DNA of 7,460 nucleotides from Candidatus Sulfopaludibacter sp. SbA3 (GTDB lineage: Bacteria; Acidobacteriota; Terriglobia; Bryobacterales; Bryobacteraceae), in contig CAMAUG010000195.1 of the NCBI GenBank assembly GCA_945861255.1, forward strand, positions 1 through 7,460, read 5' to 3'. Made by a program: the position numbers and the translations under genes. Shown in pieces: positions 5,213-7,460 of the stretch. The notes beneath the pieces were generated by a model, which had not been told where the DNA came from, did no database searches, and saw only the letters and a program-made list of their open reading frames with translations. The first letter of the stretch is position 1; each line of letters starts with the position of its first letter.

Positions 5213-5767
5213 ATGGACCAAGTCACGACTATTGAGGTCACCGGCACACTATCGAGGGACGAGCTACTTCGGTTTCATTACTTTCATTCATATCGCCGAA
5301 CTTGGTGGATGGTAATCATAATGATGCTAGTCTGCCTGATTGCCTTGGTTGTGGCGCTCGTCGGATTGTCGCTCGGTGTGTATGGCGCCTCTTTGAAACT
5401 CGGGGCTATTGTACTCGGCTGGTTGTTCTTTTGCTCTTTCTGCACCATTGCTCTTCCGAAACGGGCAGCAAAGAGATATCTCGACAGCAACATATCACTC
5501 AGAGGTCCGGTGACTTACACGTTTGGAGAAGAAGGGATTCAAATCACTAGCCCACATTCGTCCGGCGAGAACGCTTGGACTGCCGTATGGAACGTCTATG
5601 AATCGAATTCGCTCTTTTGCGTCTACTACGGAACCGTTTTAGCGCATGTTCTTCCAAAGCGATTTTTCAAGAACGAAATGGAACAGATTCAATGGCGCGC
5701 TCTGGTAGAACGTCAAATTTCACCTAAGAGAATTGTCTCCCCTGGTGTTGTCGGTCGGCGTTGCTAA
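5213..5767 (+). CDS. YcxB-like membrane protein
   Basis: This 184-residue protein opens with a soluble stretch (MDQVTTIEVTGTLSRDELLR), then has two transmembrane helices at about 31-52 (TWWMVIIMMLVCLIALVVAL) and 61-80 (KLGAIVLGWLFFCSFCTIAL). The cytoplasmic C-terminal domain contains TYTFGEEGIQITSPHSSGEN, AWTAVWNVYESN and VLPKRFF. That layout is typical of the YcxB-like family (PF14317), whose function is unknown. The frame is open upstream to 4949, but ATG 5213 is where family sequence begins and follows a possible promoter. No Shine-Dalgarno is evident. Base composition is visibly less GC-rich than in neighbouring genes, suggesting acquired or accessory DNA. The stop is nine bases from the convergent dnaB stop. 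Confidence 0.68.
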   Translation: MDQVTTIEVTGTLSRDELLRFHYFHSYRRTWWMVIIMMLVCLIALVVALVGLSLGVYGASLKLGAIVLGWLFFCSFCTIALPKRAAKRYLDSNISLRGPVTYTFGEEGIQITSPHSSGENAWTAVWNVYESNSLFCVYYGTVLAHVLPKRFFKNEMEQIQWRALVERQISPKRIVSPGVVGRRC

Positions 5768-5776
5768 CGGCCCCCC

Positions 5777-7138
5777 CTACTCCTCCGGCAAATCCTCCGC
5801 CCGGTTCTCAAACCGTGTGAATTGCCCTAAGAACCTTAGCGGCACATTCCCGATAGGCCCATTGCGCTGCTTGGCGATGATCAAATCCGCCAGGCCCTTC
5901 AAGTCCTCGCGGTCGCGTTTGTAGATTTCCTCGCGGAAGATGAACATCACCAGATCGGCGTCCTGCTCAATCGATCCCGAATCGCGCAGGTCGCTCAACT
6001 GCGGTTTATGATCGCCCACGCGCGTTTCGGCGGCGCGGCTCAACTGCGAGAGCACCAGGAACGGCACGTCCAATTCCTTGGCCATCAGCTTCAACCCGCG
6101 CGAAATCGCGCTGACCTCCTGATTGCGGTTCTCCACGCGCCCGCGGCTGCTCATCAATTGCAAGTAGTCGATCACCACCAGGCTCAGCCCGTGCTGCGCC
6201 TTCATGCGCCGCAGCTTGGAGTGAATGTCCATCAGGTTGACACCGGCCGTGTCGTCCAGATAGAGCGGCGAATCCGTCATGTCCGAAAGCGCCACCTGCA
6301 ACCGCCGCCGTTCGTCCTGATTCAAATACCCGGCGCGAAACTTGTGTTGATCCACGCGCGCCGCCGCGCAAAGTAAGCGAGTCAGCAGACTCGCCGACGA
6401 CATTTCGAGTGAAAACACCGCCACCGGCTTGCGCATCTGCGGATGCGTGGCTACGTGCTGTGCGATGTTCAACGCCAGCGCCGTCTTACCCATGGAAGGC
6501 CGCGCCGCCAAGATCACCAACTCTCCGCCGCGCAGTCCGCCCGTCATTTCGTCGAACTTGGAAAAACCGGTGCTCAGCCCGCTGACTCGCTGGCTGGGAT
6601 CGAGGAACGCGTTAATCCCGCCGGGAAATTTCGCGATCACTCCGGCCGGCGATTCCAACTGATCGCCGGACCGCGCCTCGCCCAACTTCAGCAGCGACTC
6701 TTCGGCGCCCGCCAGAATATCGTCCGGCTCTTCCTCGCCGATCAAGCACCGGTCGATGATCCTCTGCGCGCTGAAAATCAGCTTGCGCAGCGTGGCTTTG
6801 TCCTTGACGATGCGGATGTAGCTATCGAGGTTCGCGATTTCCGGCAGGCCCTGGTCGAGTGAAACCAGATACGTCAGCCCGTCCACCGATTCCAGCTGCC
6901 CCTGCTTCATCAGCTCATTCGCGACAGTTAAGCGGTCGATCATCTCGCCGCGCGCGTACAGATCCTGCATGCGCGCGAAAATGCGGCGATGCTTTTCCAG
7001 GCTGAAATCTTCCGGGCCAATCGCTCCCGCCGCCTGAAAATAGGCGTCTGGATTGATGAGGATGGAGCCCAGCACCAGCCGCTCGGCGTCCGCGTTGGAA
7101 GGAAGACCTTTTTCGAAAGTGAGATCCGCAACGGCCAT
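5777..7138 (-). CDS. dnaB: Replicative DNA helicase DnaB
   Basis: This 453-residue hexameric helicase unwinds DNA ahead of the replication fork and recruits primase. The N-terminal DnaB domain runs from about 11 to 115 (LPSNADAERLVLGSILINPD; EKHRRIFARMQDLYARGEMI). A linker helix follows, then the RecA-like motor (about 183-450). Walker A is A212-RPSMGK218-T219, Walker B is VVIDYLQLM (321-329, D324), the Gln sensor is in VLSQLSR (Q365), and the arginine finger region is KQRNGPIG (423-430, R425). The catalytic glutamate region FSLEMS is at 242-247. Length is standard and there is no intein. ATG 7138 fits the family start. The bases before it are pyrimidine-rich with no Shine-Dalgarno. It is transcribed away from a 196-base intergenic region carrying possible DnaA boxes. 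Confidence 0.97.
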   Translation of the reverse strand: MAVADLTFEKGLPSNADAERLVLGSILINPDAYFQAAGAIGPEDFSLEKHRRIFARMQDLYARGEMIDRLTVANELMKQGQLESVDGLTYLVSLDQGLPEIANLDSYIRIVKDKATLRKLIFSAQRIIDRCLIGEEEPDDILAGAEESLLKLGEARSGDQLESPAGVIAKFPGGINAFLDPSQRVSGLSTGFSKFDEMTGGLRGGELVILAARPSMGKTALALNIAQHVATHPQMRKPVAVFSLEMSSASLLTRLLCAAARVDQHKFRAGYLNQDERRRLQVALSDMTDSPLYLDDTAGVNLMDIHSKLRRMKAQHGLSLVVIDYLQLMSSRGRVENRNQEVSAISRGLKLMAKELDVPFLVLSQLSRAAETRVGDHKPQLSDLRDSGSIEQDADLVMFIFREEIYKRDREDLKGLADLIIAKQRNGPIGNVPLRFLGQFTRFENRAEDLPEE

Positions 7139-7154
7139 GGGAAGAGGGAACTAC

Positions 7155-7163
7155 AACCGTTAC
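7155..7163 (+). repeat. Direct repeat AACCGTTAC, copy 1
   Basis: A perfect 9-base direct repeat whose second copy lies at 7271-7279, both in the dnaB upstream region. Copy 1 overlaps the suspected dnaB -10 element, so it could be an operator or an activator site. It could also be chance. Confidence 0.3.
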
Positions 7164-7190
7164 GATAGCGCGACGCAAGAACGCGCGCAA
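7162..7190 (-). promoter_or_regulatory. Weak possible promoter of dnaB
   Basis: On the - strand TTGCGC (bases 7185-7190) and TATCGT (7162-7167) are 17 bases apart, 23 bases before the dnaB ATG. The -35 matches at three of six positions and the -10 at four of six. The -10 overlaps one copy of the repeat AACCGTTAC. Confidence 0.2.
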
Positions 7191-7238
7191 ACGTTTTCTC
7201 AGTCGATTATTTTTATGGGTTTAGGCTCTGCAAATCTC

Positions 7239-7247
7239 TGTGGAAAA
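7239..7247 (-). promoter_or_regulatory. DnaA-box-like 9-mer TTTTCCACA
   Basis: The - strand reads TTTTCCACA, one base from the consensus DnaA box TTATCCACA and equal to the variant used in some cyanobacteria. It lies 101 bases upstream of the dnaB ATG. A second copy in opposite orientation is at 7302-7310. Confidence 0.35.
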
Positions 7248-7270
7248 GCGCCCCGCGCAAGCATCGGGCT

Positions 7271-7279
7271 AACCGTTAC
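7271..7279 (+). repeat. Direct repeat AACCGTTAC, copy 2
   Basis: The second copy of the repeat at 7155-7163. It lies between the two DnaA-box-like 9-mers. Confidence 0.3.
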
Positions 7280-7301
7280 AAACTACACGCGCGAAGGAAA
7301 G

Positions 7302-7310
7302 TTTTCCACA
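7302..7310 (+). promoter_or_regulatory. DnaA-box-like 9-mer TTTTCCACA, inverted copy
   Basis: The + strand reads TTTTCCACA, facing the copy at 7239-7247 with 54 bases between them. It is followed by a short CA run. Together they make the dnaB/cyclophilin intergenic region a candidate for DnaA binding. Confidence 0.35.
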
Positions 7311-7334
7311 CACACCCGAAAACGCCGCAAGGAG

Positions 7335-7460
7335 CTACTTCTTCGCGTCCGCCACTGGCGCGGCCGGAGGCGCATCTTCCTTCACAATCTCCGCCTTAAG
7401 AATGCGGTCCAGATTCGGAAAATTGCGGTCCACATACGCCTTCCCCTGCTGCCGGATGCT
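7335..7460 (-). CDS. C-terminus of a probable cyclophilin-type peptidyl-prolyl isomerase (partial)
   Basis: Only the last 41 codons are in the window; the start lies beyond the right edge. The readable protein begins SIRQQGKAYVDRNFPNLDRI, continues LKAEIVKEDAPPAAPVADAK and ends K at a TAG (7335-7337). The block QQGKAYVDRNFPNLDRILKAEI matches the tail that follows the cyclophilin domain in many bacterial peptidyl-prolyl isomerases (QGNAYLxxxFPxLDYIxxAxI). The Ala/Pro/Lys-rich end is probably disordered. The catalytic part is not visible, so the enzyme class is inferred from the tail alone. No terminator hairpin follows the stop, so read-through toward dnaB 196 bases downstream is possible. Confidence 0.5.
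   Translation of the reverse strand, partial: SIRQQGKAYVDRNFPNLDRILKAEIVKEDAPPAAPVADAKK

Noticed and set aside
6006..6376. Long open frames on both strands within dnaB
   Set aside because: They are shadows of dnaB in GC-rich sequence, with no family motif and no start signals.

Overview
The window is a chromosomal segment of a GC-rich bacterium. Gene content and style suggest an Acidobacteriota member of the Solibacter/Bryobacter kind: a secreted cytochrome c-PQQ beta-propeller enzyme, a secreted subclass B3 metallo-beta-lactamase, DUF433/DUF5615 and HicBA toxin-antitoxin modules, and several mRNAs with almost no leader. The assignment is an inference from content; there is no rRNA or marker alignment behind it.

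Layout. Positions 1-267 hold no gene I can name. At 268-3043 two exported enzymes lie head to tail on the + strand: a B3-type metallo-beta-lactamase and a quinohaemoprotein resembling polyvinyl-alcohol dehydrogenase. A UPF0047/YjbQ gene (3056-3475, - strand) converges on them. Positions 3541-5212 form a toxin-antitoxin patch: an intact DUF433 antitoxin / DUF5615 PIN-like toxin pair on the - strand, then a hicB-hicA pair on the + strand, with decayed coding sequence around it. A small membrane protein of YcxB type (5213-5767, +) converges on dnaB (5777-7138, -). A 196-base intergenic region with two inverted DnaA-box-like 9-mers separates dnaB from the 3' end of a probable cyclophilin gene (7335-7460, -).

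The most notable observation is that hicBA appears to sit inside an older DUF433 antitoxin gene. The C-terminal half of a second DUF433 protein can be read on the - strand just left of hicB (4264-4383). A DUF433-like N-terminus can be read on the same strand just right of hicA (4874-4945). One toxin-antitoxin module therefore seems to have interrupted another, next to a third that is still intact. Two of the + strand genes (the lactamase and hicB) also share the same extended -10 sequence, TGnTATACACT, only 6-10 bases before their ATG, which predicts nearly leaderless mRNAs.

How the genes work together: the two exported enzymes may form a small envelope or periplasmic unit, YjbQ and DnaB are housekeeping genes, and the patch between them is an accessory site where toxin-antitoxin modules have accumulated and decayed.
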